Origin: JBFKMV01 sp041629655
GTDB lineage: Bacteria; Acidobacteriota; Polarisedimenticolia; Polarisedimenticolales; Polarisedimenticolaceae
Reading direction: 5' to 3'
Assembly: GCA_041629655.1 (NCBI GenBank)
Contig: JBFKMV010000010.1
Location: 1-53,645 of the forward strand
DNA length: 53,645 bases
Shown here: positions 25,776-34,349 of the stretch, in pieces
How positions within the stretch are numbered: the first letter of the stretch is position 1
Layout of the letters: each line of letters begins with the position of its first letter
Program-made: the position numbers and the translations under genes
Notes under the pieces: generated by a model
Told to the model about the DNA's origin: nothing
Databases searched by the model: none
The model's input: only the letters and a program-made list of their open reading frames with translations

Positions 25776-26794
25776 AACCCGTCGCGATCCTCGGCGCCGC
25801 GCAGACGCACCACGCCGCGCGTCGCGATGACGCCAACTACATGGAGCTGACGTTCGAGGTCGTCTCCGAGCTGCTGGAGCAGACCGGCTTTTCCCATGAC
25901 CGCATCGATACCGTGATCAGCGCCTCCAGCGATTTCTGGGACGGCCGCACGATCTCCGACATCGCCATCCACGACTCCGCGGGTGCGGCGCTCAAATCCG
26001 CCTCGAAGGTCTCGATGGACGGCGCCTTTGCGGTGGTCTACGCGATCGCCCGCATCAACTCCGGAAAGTACGGGACCTGCCTGGTCGTCGCGCACGGAAA
26101 GGCGTCCGAGGGTGAGCCGCGGACCATTGCCAACGCGGCGTTCGACCCGATCTTCCAGCGGCCGACCGGCGTCGACGATCACGCCGCGCTCGGTCTGCAG
26201 GCACGGCGCTTCCTGGACAAACGCCGGCTGGGAGCGGAGGTTCTGGCGGAGGCGGCGTCGCGATCCGCCGCTGCCGCGTCGACAAACCCGAACGCGCACG
26301 AGCGAACCGTGGGTCGCGGGCTGGTTGCCGACCCGCTCCACGAGAACGAGATCGCGCCGGACTCCGACGGCGCCTGTGCGCTGCTGCTCGCCCACGCCGA
26401 CCTCGTGAAGCGCGAGGCGGTCTGGCTCGACGGCTTCGGCCTTGCCACCGATGTTCATGGTCTCGGCGACCGCGACCTCGGCGAAGCCGGAGTCCTTCCG
26501 CAAGCCGCAAGGGAGGCCTGCCGCCGCGCCGGCGCCCGACCGGACGAGCTGGACGTGGTCGAGGTTCACGACGCGTCCAGCGCACAGACGCTGCTGTGGC
26601 GGGAGGGGCTGGGCGTGGCCGACGATGTCGATTTCAATCCCTCGGGCGGAGCGATGGGCGCACAGCCGGGCTTCGCCACCGGGCTCGTGCGCATCGCGGA
26701 GGTGTTTGACAGGGTCAAGGGGGCGGGAATCGCTCACGGCATGACCGGCTTTGTCGGGCAGGCCCACTGTGTGTGGGTGCTGAGGAGAAGATGA
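25772..26794 (+). CDS. Thiolase-like (Ltp/SCP-x family) protein lacking the Cys/His dyad (first copy)
   Basis: A 340-residue thiolase-fold protein. The nucleophile region KVSMDGAFAVVYA has Ser81 where biosynthetic and degradative thiolases have Cys, and the later motif NPSGGAMGAQPGFATG has Gln where the catalytic His of GHPxGATG would be. Members without this dyad that pair with DUF35 proteins, such as Ltp2, act as retro-aldolases on acyl-CoA side chains rather than as true thiolases. ATGA overlaps join this gene to the DUF35 gene before and the second thiolase-like gene after. The substrate cannot be read from sequence; a branched or beta-hydroxy acyl-CoA is plausible. Confidence 0.87.
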   Translation: MKPVAILGAAQTHHAARRDDANYMELTFEVVSELLEQTGFSHDRIDTVISASSDFWDGRTISDIAIHDSAGAALKSASKVSMDGAFAVVYAIARINSGKYGTCLVVAHGKASEGEPRTIANAAFDPIFQRPTGVDDHAALGLQARRFLDKRRLGAEVLAEAASRSAAAASTNPNAHERTVGRGLVADPLHENEIAPDSDGACALLLAHADLVKREAVWLDGFGLATDVHGLGDRDLGEAGVLPQAAREACRRAGARPDELDVVEVHDASSAQTLLWREGLGVADDVDFNPSGGAMGAQPGFATGLVRIAEVFDRVKGAGIAHGMTGFVGQAHCVWVLRRR

Positions 26795-27921
26795 ACGCGG
26801 CGATCATCGGGGCGGGACAGACCGAGCATCGCTCGCGGCGTCTCGACGTCAGCGCGCCGGAGCTGATCGACGAGGCGGTTCAGCGCGCCCTTTCGGACGC
26901 GCGTCTCGAGCCCGACGGCATCGATGCGATCGTCGTCGGCAACATGGAGCACTTCGAGGGCATCCATCTGTCCGATCTCTGGGCCGTGGAGGGAACCGGA
27001 GGCGTCGGGAAGCCCCAGTTGAAGGTCGCCACCGGGGGCACGACGGGGTCATCACTCGCACAGGCGGCTTACTATCTGGTCGCGGGCGGGCTGTTCCGGA
27101 CCGTGATGGCCATCGGCTGGGAACGGCTCTCGGATTCGGAGGGCGAGACCACGACCGGCATCGTGACGGCCTTCGATCCGATCTACGAGCGACCCACGCT
27201 AGCGGGCGCCGTGAGCGGCCTCGCCATCAGGGCCTGCCAGTATCAGAACCAGTACCGGACGCGCCCCGACGAGGCGGCGGAAGTCGTCGTCCAGGCGCGC
27301 GAACATGCCGCGCGCAATCCCCACGCGCATCTACGCCAGCCGGTCACGGTGGAGCAGGTCGGCGAGTCGCCGATGCTCTCGACGCCCATCCGGTACCTCG
27401 ACATGTGTCCGACCTCCGACGGTGCCTGCGCCGTGATCTTCACCGGCGACCCCGCTGAACGGAAGGCCGCATGGGTCACCGGCCTGTCCTCGCGCCACAA
27501 CCACACCTACCTCGGCGACGTCGACGAGCAGCACACGCTCGCGCTCGCCGCCGCGGAGGCGTACCGCGAGGCCGGGATCTCCGACCCGCGCAGGCAATTC
27601 GACGTCGTCGAGATGTACGAGCCCTGCACCTGGGCCGCACTCGACTGGGCGGAGGCGCTGGGGCTCTGCGGCCCCGGCGAGGCGGCGGCGCTATGGGCCA
27701 GCGGCGCCACCCGCCTGGACGGCGACCTCCCGATCAACCCGTCGGGCGGCGTGCTCTGCGCGAACCCGATCGGTGCGACCGGCCTGATCCGCGTCGCCGA
27801 GGCGTCGATGCAGGTGCGCGGAACGGCCGGCGAGCGCCAGGTGGACGGCGTCCGCACCGCGCTCACCACGGGGTTCGGCGGGTCGTTTTGGAACGAAGTG
27901 ATGATCCTGGGTGCGAGATGA
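26791..27921 (+). CDS. Thiolase-like (Ltp/SCP-x family) protein lacking the Cys/His dyad (second copy)
   Basis: A 376-residue thiolase-fold protein, clearly different in sequence from its neighbour. The nucleophile segment is VATGGTTGSSLAQAAYYL (Gly83 replacing Cys), and the GHPxGATG motif reads ANPIGATG (Asn replacing His). GGTTG-type segments are common in lipid-transfer-protein thiolases with aldolase or unknown activity. A 4-bp ATGA overlap links it to both neighbours. With the flanking DUF35 gene at 27918 it completes a second thiolase-like/DUF35 pair, in mirror-image order to the first, which suggests two related complexes or one hetero-oligomer acting in sequence. Confidence 0.87.
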   Translation: MNAAIIGAGQTEHRSRRLDVSAPELIDEAVQRALSDARLEPDGIDAIVVGNMEHFEGIHLSDLWAVEGTGGVGKPQLKVATGGTTGSSLAQAAYYLVAGGLFRTVMAIGWERLSDSEGETTTGIVTAFDPIYERPTLAGAVSGLAIRACQYQNQYRTRPDEAAEVVVQAREHAARNPHAHLRQPVTVEQVGESPMLSTPIRYLDMCPTSDGACAVIFTGDPAERKAAWVTGLSSRHNHTYLGDVDEQHTLALAAAEAYREAGISDPRRQFDVVEMYEPCTWAALDWAEALGLCGPGEAAALWASGATRLDGDLPINPSGGVLCANPIGATGLIRVAEASMQVRGTAGERQVDGVRTALTTGFGGSFWNEVMILGAR

Positions 27922-28382
27922 GCGAAACGGACGAGCCGATCGTGATCCGGAGCACGCCGGAGCTGCGCTTCCGCTACGCCGCGGGCCGCTACGGCAGCGT
28001 CTTTCTCCAGGGTCTGCGCGAGGGGAGGATCCTCGCCAGCCGGTGCTCGAAGTGCGACCGGACGCTCGTCCCGCCGCGCATCGCCTGCACGGGCTGCTTC
28101 GGACGGATGACCGAGCTCGTGCAGGTCCCGCCCCGCGGCACGCTCATGTCCTACACGGTCGTGACTTTTCCGTTCATCGATCCGTTCACGGGCGTCCAGC
28201 GCCCGATCCCGTACGGCTATGGAATGATCCGGTTCGAAGGCGCGACGAACACCTTCCAGTATTTCCTGTCGGAAAAGGACCCTTCCCGTCTCCGCGTCGG
28301 AATGAGCGTCGAGGCGGTCTTCCGCCAGGAGCGGAAGGGAGAGATCGCGGATCTGGTTCACTTCAGGCCGCTGGAGGCGTGA
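27918..28382 (+). CDS. DUF35 zinc-ribbon/OB-fold protein (second copy)
   Basis: A 154-residue DUF35 protein with zinc ribbon CSKC ... CTGC followed by an OB-fold with the family's GTLMSYTVV start and PYGYGMIRFEG strand. It is the expected partner of the thiolase-like protein encoded just upstream, overlapping by 4 bp. It is longer than the first copy by an N-terminal ~22 residues. Its stop overlaps the acyl-CoA dehydrogenase start by 1 bp (TGATG). Acyl-CoA binding by the OB-fold is known for the family and inferred here. Confidence 0.87.
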   Translation: MSETDEPIVIRSTPELRFRYAAGRYGSVFLQGLREGRILASRCSKCDRTLVPPRIACTGCFGRMTELVQVPPRGTLMSYTVVTFPFIDPFTGVQRPIPYGYGMIRFEGATNTFQYFLSEKDPSRLRVGMSVEAVFRQERKGEIADLVHFRPLEA

Positions 28383-29572
28383 TGGACTTTTCACTCACCG
28401 AAGAACAGCGGATGATCAAGCAGACCGTCGCCGACGTGCTCGAGCGCTTCGAGCCGCAGCGCGAGCAGATGCAGCGTGAAATCTTCAGCGAGAAGAAGTT
28501 CCCTCGCGAGCTGTGGAACGCCATGGCGGAGATCGGCGTGATGGGCTGTCTGGTGCCGGAGGAGTACCAAGGCAGCGACACCGGGCTTCTGCCCATGGCG
28601 ATCGCCCTCGACGAGATGGGTGCCCGCGGCTTCGGAAACGCGATGATGGTGGTGACCGCGATGGACACCGCCTGCATCGTCCGCAACGCGAACGAGGACG
28701 TCAAGCAGCGGTTCCTTCCGGATATCGCTACCGGCAAGAGCCTGTTCTGCTTCGCCATCACCGAGCCGGACGCCGGCTCGAACGCCTTCCGCATCACGAC
28801 CCGGGCGACACGCGAAGGCTCCGTGTACAAGCTGAACGGCCAAAAGGTCTTCATCACGGGCGCCGACGTCGCCGACTACGTGCTGGTTGTGGCCCGCACC
28901 ACGCCGTACGAGGAATTGCGGGACAAGGGGCTGTCGAAAGCCCTCGGCATGTCGCTACTCATCGTCGATACCAAGGCGAAGGGGCTCGAGATGCGGACCA
29001 TTCCCACCCGGGGCATCGAGGGAATGACGCAGTGGCACCTGTTCTTCAACGACGTCGAGGTCCCGGCCGAGAACCTGGTCGGCGAGCCGGACCGGGGCGC
29101 GATGGCCCTGTTCAACTCGCTGAACGCGGAGCGGATCCTCGCCGGGGCCACGGCCGTCGGCACCTCGGACTATCTCGTTCGCCGCGCGGTGGAATACGCG
29201 AAGGAACGCAAGGTCTTCGAGGACCGGCCGATCGGATCCTATCAGGCGATCTCCCACCCACTGGCCGAGATCAAGGCCCACACCGACGCAGCGCGCCTGA
29301 TGACCTACCAGGCCGCCCAGGCGTTCGACCGCGACGAGGATCCGGAGGACGTCGGCGCCAAGTCGAACATGGCCAAGTTCCTGGCGGCGGAGATCGCGAT
29401 TCATGCGGCGGACCAGGCCATCGAGACCCTGGGCGGCTACGGCTTCTCCGAGGAGTACGGCATCATCTACTACTGGGAGAACATGCGCCTGCTCCGCACT
29501 GCGCCCGTGACCAAGGAGATGATCCTCAACTTCATCGCGGAACGCGTGCTGGGGCTTCCGCGGTCGTACTGA
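28382..29572 (+). CDS. Acyl-CoA dehydrogenase
   Basis: A 396-residue flavoprotein with all three acyl-CoA dehydrogenase domains: N-terminal helical (LTEEQRMIKQTVADVLE), middle beta (CFAITEPDAGSNA, KVFITGADVADY) and C-terminal helical (AIETLGGYGFSEEYGI). The usual catalytic Glu near the C-terminus (EGT in medium-chain enzymes) is absent, since the sequence there reads LLRTAPVTKEM. NSLNAERILAG instead supplies a Glu at the position used by isovaleryl-CoA and long-chain enzymes. FAD-dependent alpha,beta-desaturation of a branched or bulky acyl-CoA is likely. Last gene of the operon; it would make the enoyl-CoA whose hydrated form the Ltp/DUF35 complexes could cleave. The electron-transfer flavoprotein genes are not in this window. 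Confidence 0.92.
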   Translation: MDFSLTEEQRMIKQTVADVLERFEPQREQMQREIFSEKKFPRELWNAMAEIGVMGCLVPEEYQGSDTGLLPMAIALDEMGARGFGNAMMVVTAMDTACIVRNANEDVKQRFLPDIATGKSLFCFAITEPDAGSNAFRITTRATREGSVYKLNGQKVFITGADVADYVLVVARTTPYEELRDKGLSKALGMSLLIVDTKAKGLEMRTIPTRGIEGMTQWHLFFNDVEVPAENLVGEPDRGAMALFNSLNAERILAGATAVGTSDYLVRRAVEYAKERKVFEDRPIGSYQAISHPLAEIKAHTDAARLMTYQAAQAFDRDEDPEDVGAKSNMAKFLAAEIAIHAADQAIETLGGYGFSEEYGIIYYWENMRLLRTAPVTKEMILNFIAERVLGLPRSY

Positions 29573-29605
29573 TCCCGCGACGCTGCCTACCTCACGTCCT
29601 TCCGT

Positions 29606-30595
29606 TCAGCCCAGGGGGCGTTCGGCGGTCTGCAGGATGAACTGGACCCGCTCGTGCGCGGCCGGGTCGCTGCTGTTCCGCTGGCTCAGCTTGCCGCGGA
29701 AGTCGTCGATGCGGGCAAAGCCGTGGCGCTTCATCCAGTCCTCGACGTCCCCGACGATGGTGGCGAGATACTCGATCGCTCCCTGGCGGTACAGCGCCGA
29801 GCAGAGCTGCACCGCGTTGGCGCCCGCGAGAAGCTGCTTGACCACGCCCGCGCCGTCGTGGACCCCGGTGTTCGCGGCGAGATCGCATCCGACCCGGCCG
29901 GCCAGGATCGAGATCCAGCGCAGCGGGATGACGCTCTCCGCGGGGTCACTGAAGGCTCCGGCCGGCACCACCCGCATCTCCTCCGGGTCGATGTCGAGGC
30001 GGTAGAATCGGTTGAACAGGACCAGGGCGTCCACCAGGCCGCTCAGCTCGACCAGGGTGCGGGCGAGGCCGGAAAAGTACGAGCCGACCTTCAGCGCGAC
30101 GGGCACCGACACGTTGCGTCGCACCGCCTCGGCGATCCGGAAGTAGACCTCCTCGTAGCTCCGGGGCTCACGCTTCGGGTCGGTCGGCAACACGAAGACG
30201 TTGAGCTCGAGCGCGTCCGCGCCCGCCTCCTGCAGCCGGCCGGCGTACTCCGTCCAGCCGGCGGCGGAGACGCAGTGGACGCTGCCGATCACCGGAATCG
30301 AGACGGCTTGCTTGGCCCGGCGCAGCAGCTGCAGGTGCGCGGTGAACGCCCCCTCGAGGCTGTAGCGCTCGAGGTACTCCCGTCCCTCGGGAAACTCCGT
30401 CGGGAAATGGCTCTGGTCGATGACGCCCCGGACCTCGGCCGAGATCGCCTCCTCGAAGACCGACTTCAGCACCACCGCGCCCGCTCCCGCCTCGGCGCAG
30501 CGCACGACCCCATCGACCGATTGGGTGATCCCCGAGCTGGACACGATCACCGGATTACGCAGCGACAGCCCCATGTAGCGTGTGGCGAGGTTCAT
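29606..30595 (-). CDS. Dihydroorotate-dehydrogenase-like FMN protein
   Basis: A 329-residue TIM-barrel flavoprotein similar to class 1 dihydroorotate dehydrogenases: NPVIVSSSGITQ at the start, VIGSVHC, ELNVFV, VALKVGSYFSG, and a phosphate-binding LAANTGVHDGAGVVKQLLAGA near the end. Many genomes carry such 'DHOD-like' proteins outside the pyrimidine pathway, often beside oxidoreductases, with unknown substrate. Its start ATG overlaps (ATGA) the stop of a short minus-strand frame that encodes a Rieske C-terminus, implying that it once was or still is translationally coupled to a Rieske gene. It converges on the acyl-CoA dehydrogenase gene with a 33-bp gap. Confidence 0.87.
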   Translation of the reverse strand: MNLATRYMGLSLRNPVIVSSSGITQSVDGVVRCAEAGAGAVVLKSVFEEAISAEVRGVIDQSHFPTEFPEGREYLERYSLEGAFTAHLQLLRRAKQAVSIPVIGSVHCVSAAGWTEYAGRLQEAGADALELNVFVLPTDPKREPRSYEEVYFRIAEAVRRNVSVPVALKVGSYFSGLARTLVELSGLVDALVLFNRFYRLDIDPEEMRVVPAGAFSDPAESVIPLRWISILAGRVGCDLAANTGVHDGAGVVKQLLAGANAVQLCSALYRQGAIEYLATIVGDVEDWMKRHGFARIDDFRGKLSQRNSSDPAAHERVQFILQTAERPLG

Positions 30596-30787
30596 GACGT
30601 GTTCTCCCGCGAACCAGTGTTCGGCAGGGGCGGGTCCTTGTCAAACACCTCCGTCAACCCCGGGAAGCTGCCGGCCGGCGCGAGCGGCTCGACGCGCACC
30701 CGGAAGGTCGGGATCTTCTCGGCGAACGGCGGCGGCGACGCGCCGGTCTGCAGCTTGTGCCGCTCAGGGCCGAAAGCCCCACCTGCA
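30592..30787 (-). pseudogene. Rieske-domain gene remnant coupled to the DHOD-like gene
   Basis: The minus frame ending at 30592 reads LQTGASPPPFAEKIPTFRVR, then VEPLAPAGSFPGL...TGSRENTS. The TGASPPPF.EKIPTFRVRVE part is the C-terminal strand region of a Rieske domain and matches the tail of the ferric-reductase/Rieske protein at 34342 almost exactly. The two [2Fe-2S] ligand motifs (CxH, CxxH) that should lie upstream are absent, so it cannot be functional. The TGA overlaps the ATG of the DHOD-like gene. Another minus frame starting around 30,805 (MRPLDVVDLLQVGLSALSG) is out of phase with it. This looks like a chimeric, decayed locus. Confidence 0.6.
30687..30749. repeat. 63-bp near-identical copy of a Rieske coding tail (copy A)
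   Basis: By direct comparison it matches 34425-34487 at 61 of 63 positions; the two differences are both C/T. Similarity falls off sharply at both ends. The matching protein stretch is TGASPPPF.EKIPTFRVRVE. Copy B lies inside an intact gene and copy A in a remnant. Confidence 0.85.
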
Positions 30788-30869
30788 GAAGATCGACGAC
30801 GTCTAATGGACGCATCGTATCCGCTTTGATCCGCCGCCGCGCTTGACGGGGCGGCCGTGAAGGACTCCC

Positions 30870-33536
30870 ATGGAAAGGAAGCAGGGGGCCCTGGGGACAC
30901 CCATGAAACTCCAGGAACGATCCCGGCCGGCGCCCGCGGACGACTCCCCGACCGTGTCCCTCGCCACCGGCGTCGAGAGGCCCGAGTCCGAAGCCGTTCC
31001 CGAGCGACAGTTCCTTCCCGGCACCCGGTTCGGCAAGCGCTATCGCATCGTCGAGCGCCTCGGACGAGGCGGGATGGGCGAGGTCTACCGCGCGGACGAC
31101 CTGCACCTCGGCCAGCCCGTGGCGCTGAAATTCCTGCCCCAGGAGATGACGGACGATCCCTCGGCCCTCGCGCGGCTGCGCAACGAGGTACGCGTGGCGC
31201 GCCAGATCTCGCACGCCAACGTCTGCCGCGTTTACGACATTGGCGAGGAGGACGGACAGTTCTTCCTGTCGATGGAGTACATCGACGGGGAGGACCTGCT
31301 GTCGGTGCTGCGCCGGCTGGGCCGGCCGACCCGCGAGAAGTCGACCGAGCTCGCGCGGCAGCTGTGCGCCGGGCTCGCCGCTGCTCACGACGCCGGCGTG
31401 CTGCACCGCGACCTCAAGCCCGCCAACATCATGATCGACGGCCGGGGCCGCGTGCGCATCGCGGACTTCGGACTGGCGGGATTCGCTCGCGAGCTGCCGC
31501 TCCAGGGCTTCGCGGGCACGCCCGCCTACATGGCGCCCGAGATGTTCACCGGCAGCGGAACGTCGGCGCGCACCGATATCTACGCGCTGGGCGCCGTGCT
31601 GTACGAGCTGTTCACCGGAGAGCGAGCCTTCGACTCCGACACGATCTCGGGCGTGCGGCGGATGCAGGAGGCCTCGTCGCTGAAGCCGCCGTCACAGTTC
31701 GTTCCCGATCTCGAGCCGGTCGTCGAGGAGATCATCCTGCGCTGCCTCGACGCGGACCCGCTGAAGCGCCCGCTCTCGGCCCTGGCCGTCGCATCGGTGC
31801 TGCCGGGCGGCGACCCGGTGGCTGCGGCGCTCGCCGCGGGGCAGACCCCGTCGCCGGAGATGGTCGCCGCTGCGGGAGGCAAGAGCGCGCTGAAACCGAC
31901 GGTCGCGGTTGTCTGCCTGATCGCCATCGTCGGCGGCATCGCGTCCATCGCCGCGCTCAACCGCCACGTCGCGCTCTACGGACTCGCGCCTCCCGACAAG
32001 CCCGCGGTGGTGATCGCCGATCGCGGGCGAGAGATCCTGGACCGCCTCGGTTACCCCGGGCAACCCGCCGACACCGCCTACAACTGGGAGATCTACCACG
32101 GCCTCCTCGAACACATCGAGCAGACCGATCCGCGCCCCGACCGCTGGTCCGCGCTGGCCGACCTCAGGCCGCCGGTCTACTGGCTGTGGTATCGGGAGAG
32201 TCCGGTCTCGCTCGCCCCCCGCAACACGCAGCATGAGATCCGCTTCTACGACCCTCCGCTGACGGTCCCCGGGATGGCGGGCCTCAAGCTGGACGACCGG
32301 GGGCGCCTCGCGGTGCTGGTCGTCGTCCCGCCACAGGTTCACGACGCGGCGGCCACGACCGGGCCGGTCGACTACGGCTGGTTGTTCGAAGCCGCGGGCC
32401 TGGACCCCGCGGACTTCACTCCGGTCGAGCCGCGCTGGAACCCGCGCGTGTACGCCGACGAGCGCACCGCGTGGACCGGTCACTACCCCGAGCAACCGGA
32501 CTGGGGCGTCCGCGTCGAGGCCGCGTCCTACGCCGGCCTGCCGATCTACTTCAACGTCCTGGAGGGCTTCGATGAGCCGTGGACGGGGCCCCCGGTTGAC
32601 GAGCGGCCGGTGATCGAGCGCTCCGCGGACTGGGTCAACCTGGCGCTGCTCGCGGTCGCCCTGATCATCCCGCCCCTGCTCGGCCGCCGGAACCTGCGGC
32701 GCGGCAACGGCGACCGCGCCGGGGCGGTTCGCCTGGGCGTGACCGTGTGGGCGCTGGCGCTGGCGGGCTGGGCGCTCTGGGCGGACCACACCTCGTCGAT
32801 CAAGTTCGAGGTGGAGATGCTGCTGACCGCGCTCGGAATGTCCCTGCTGCTCGGCGTGTGGAGCGGCCTGGTCTACCTGGCGCTCGAGCCGTACGTCCGG
32901 CGGCTGTGGCCCGGAACGATGATCTCCTGGACGCGGCTGTTGATGGGCCGCTTCCGCGACCCGCGGGTCGGCCGTGACGTGCTGCTGGGCGGACTCGCCG
33001 GCGTGCTGGTGATCGTGATCCAGCGCGTGGAATGGCTCGTTCCCGGTTGGCTCGGGTCCGCACCCCGGTCGCCCCACGCGAGCCTGAGCGTGGCCCTGCT
33101 GGGTGGGCGCAAGGTCTGGGGGACGATTCTCGAGCCGTCCGTGCTTTTGGCTCCGCTGCTGCTGCTGACCCTGACCGTGCTGCTGTTCCTGCTGCGGCGA
33201 AACTGGCTGGCCGCTGCGGGCACGCTGGTCGTGTGGGTGATCATGGACGGGCACTGGGCGGGCGGTGGTCCGGCGATCGTCCAGATCGCCGCGCTGGCCG
33301 AGACCGTTGTGGTCTGGGCGATCCTGCTGTTCACGCTGATCCGGCTGGGCCTGCTCGCCGTGGTCGCGGCGTTCTTCTTCCTGGAGATGCTGCAGAAGTG
33401 GCCGCTGACCCTCGACACGTCGGTCTGGTTCAGCGGAAGCTCGCTGATCGCAGCCCTCGTGCTCGCGGCGATCGCCGTCGTCGCGACGAGAACTTCGCTC
33501 GGCCGCGAGCCGACCGTGACGCCTTTCAGTCCCTGA
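30870..33536 (+). CDS. Ser/Thr protein kinase with polytopic C-terminal membrane domain
   Basis: An 888-residue protein. The kinase domain has the glycine loop GRGGMGEVY (65-73), Lys87, HRDLKPAN (179-186), DFG (199-201) and APE (222-224), so it should be active. After a first membrane segment (~351-371, VAVVCLIAIVGGIASIAAL) comes an extracytoplasmic domain of ~230 residues, then about eight hydrophobic segments from ~600 to the end (ALLAVALIIPPLLG, LLLLTLTVLLFLLRR). Unlike most PknB proteins it therefore ends in a multi-helix membrane domain, which could be a sensor or transporter-like module. ATG 30903 is an alternative start. It is transcribed away from the Rieske remnant. Confidence 0.9.
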   Translation: MERKQGALGTPMKLQERSRPAPADDSPTVSLATGVERPESEAVPERQFLPGTRFGKRYRIVERLGRGGMGEVYRADDLHLGQPVALKFLPQEMTDDPSALARLRNEVRVARQISHANVCRVYDIGEEDGQFFLSMEYIDGEDLLSVLRRLGRPTREKSTELARQLCAGLAAAHDAGVLHRDLKPANIMIDGRGRVRIADFGLAGFARELPLQGFAGTPAYMAPEMFTGSGTSARTDIYALGAVLYELFTGERAFDSDTISGVRRMQEASSLKPPSQFVPDLEPVVEEIILRCLDADPLKRPLSALAVASVLPGGDPVAAALAAGQTPSPEMVAAAGGKSALKPTVAVVCLIAIVGGIASIAALNRHVALYGLAPPDKPAVVIADRGREILDRLGYPGQPADTAYNWEIYHGLLEHIEQTDPRPDRWSALADLRPPVYWLWYRESPVSLAPRNTQHEIRFYDPPLTVPGMAGLKLDDRGRLAVLVVVPPQVHDAAATTGPVDYGWLFEAAGLDPADFTPVEPRWNPRVYADERTAWTGHYPEQPDWGVRVEAASYAGLPIYFNVLEGFDEPWTGPPVDERPVIERSADWVNLALLAVALIIPPLLGRRNLRRGNGDRAGAVRLGVTVWALALAGWALWADHTSSIKFEVEMLLTALGMSLLLGVWSGLVYLALEPYVRRLWPGTMISWTRLLMGRFRDPRVGRDVLLGGLAGVLVIVIQRVEWLVPGWLGSAPRSPHASLSVALLGGRKVWGTILEPSVLLAPLLLLTLTVLLFLLRRNWLAAAGTLVVWVIMDGHWAGGGPAIVQIAALAETVVVWAILLFTLIRLGLLAVVAAFFFLEMLQKWPLTLDTSVWFSGSSLIAALVLAAIAVVATRTSLGREPTVTPFSP

Positions 33537-33563
33537 GCCCGGAGACTGCCGGTCACACCCGAA

Positions 33564-34349
33564 TCACCGCACACGGCGGTAGCTCGCGGGGTCGGCGCGC
33601 AGCAGCAGCAGGTCTCCGTTCCGCATCACGCGGCCGCTGATCTCGACCGGCTCCGCGACGCGGTCGAGCACCCGCCCGTTGACCGCCTCCCCGCTCTCCG
33701 ACACCAGCAGGTAGTACGTGGCGTGGCCTTCGGAGTCCCGCACCAGCAGCACCGGCGGGACGCCGCCGCTGATGCAGCGCGCGGCGCAGCTGCGGTGCGG
33801 CTTGAGATTGCCCGGCTTCATCACGCCCAGGAAGCACTTGCTGTCCACGATTTCGCCGACCAGCGTGCGCACGCCGAGATCCACCGGTCTCGCGGGCATC
33901 ACCGCGGTCAATCGCGCGGCGGCAGCCTGGTCCAACGGCTCGACGGAGCCCGCGGCGATCTCGATCATCGTGCGGTCGTCGCGGTAGACCAGCGACCCGC
34001 TCAACTTCACTGCCCGGCCGTCCTTCCCCGCGACGAGCGCGCCGGCGCCGCGCTTGCCGAACACGGTCAGGTAGTAAGTCGAGAACGCGGGGGAGTCGCC
34101 GACCCGGCCGGGTCGCGGGACCAGCAGCAGCGGGTACGGCTTCTCGCGCACCACGCCCTGGAACTCCGTGACGACGCCGAACTCGAACACCCCGGGACCG
34201 AACGGCTGCTGGGCCGAGACCAGCAGCAGGCACAGCGCCAGCGACACGGCGAGAATCAGCACGATCGCGATGCGGGCGCGCGCGGCGATCCCGGACGGCG
34301 CTTCCGGGAGGTAGCCGACGTAGAACTCGTCGTCGCGGCGTTCAGACAT
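33564..34349 (-). CDS. Membrane-anchored protein with conserved Cys motif, last gene of the Rieske operon
   Basis: A 261-residue protein with one N-terminal membrane helix (IAIVLILAVSLALCLLLV) and a soluble beta-rich domain. Near the C-terminus is the stretch TLVGEIVDSKCFLGVMKPG, followed by KPHRSCAARCISGG and PPVLLVRD. The three cysteines and the His could bind a metal or cofactor or form a redox disulphide. I recognise this only as a conserved hypothetical. The start overlaps the end of the ferric-reductase/Rieske gene by 8 bp, so it belongs to the same operon and probably to the same electron-transfer complex. It ends 27 bp from the convergent kinase gene. Confidence 0.75.
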   Translation of the reverse strand: MSERRDDEFYVGYLPEAPSGIAARARIAIVLILAVSLALCLLLVSAQQPFGPGVFEFGVVTEFQGVVREKPYPLLLVPRPGRVGDSPAFSTYYLTVFGKRGAGALVAGKDGRAVKLSGSLVYRDDRTMIEIAAGSVEPLDQAAAARLTAVMPARPVDLGVRTLVGEIVDSKCFLGVMKPGNLKPHRSCAARCISGGVPPVLLVRDSEGHATYYLLVSESGEAVNGRVLDRVAEPVEISGRVMRNGDLLLLRADPASYRRVR

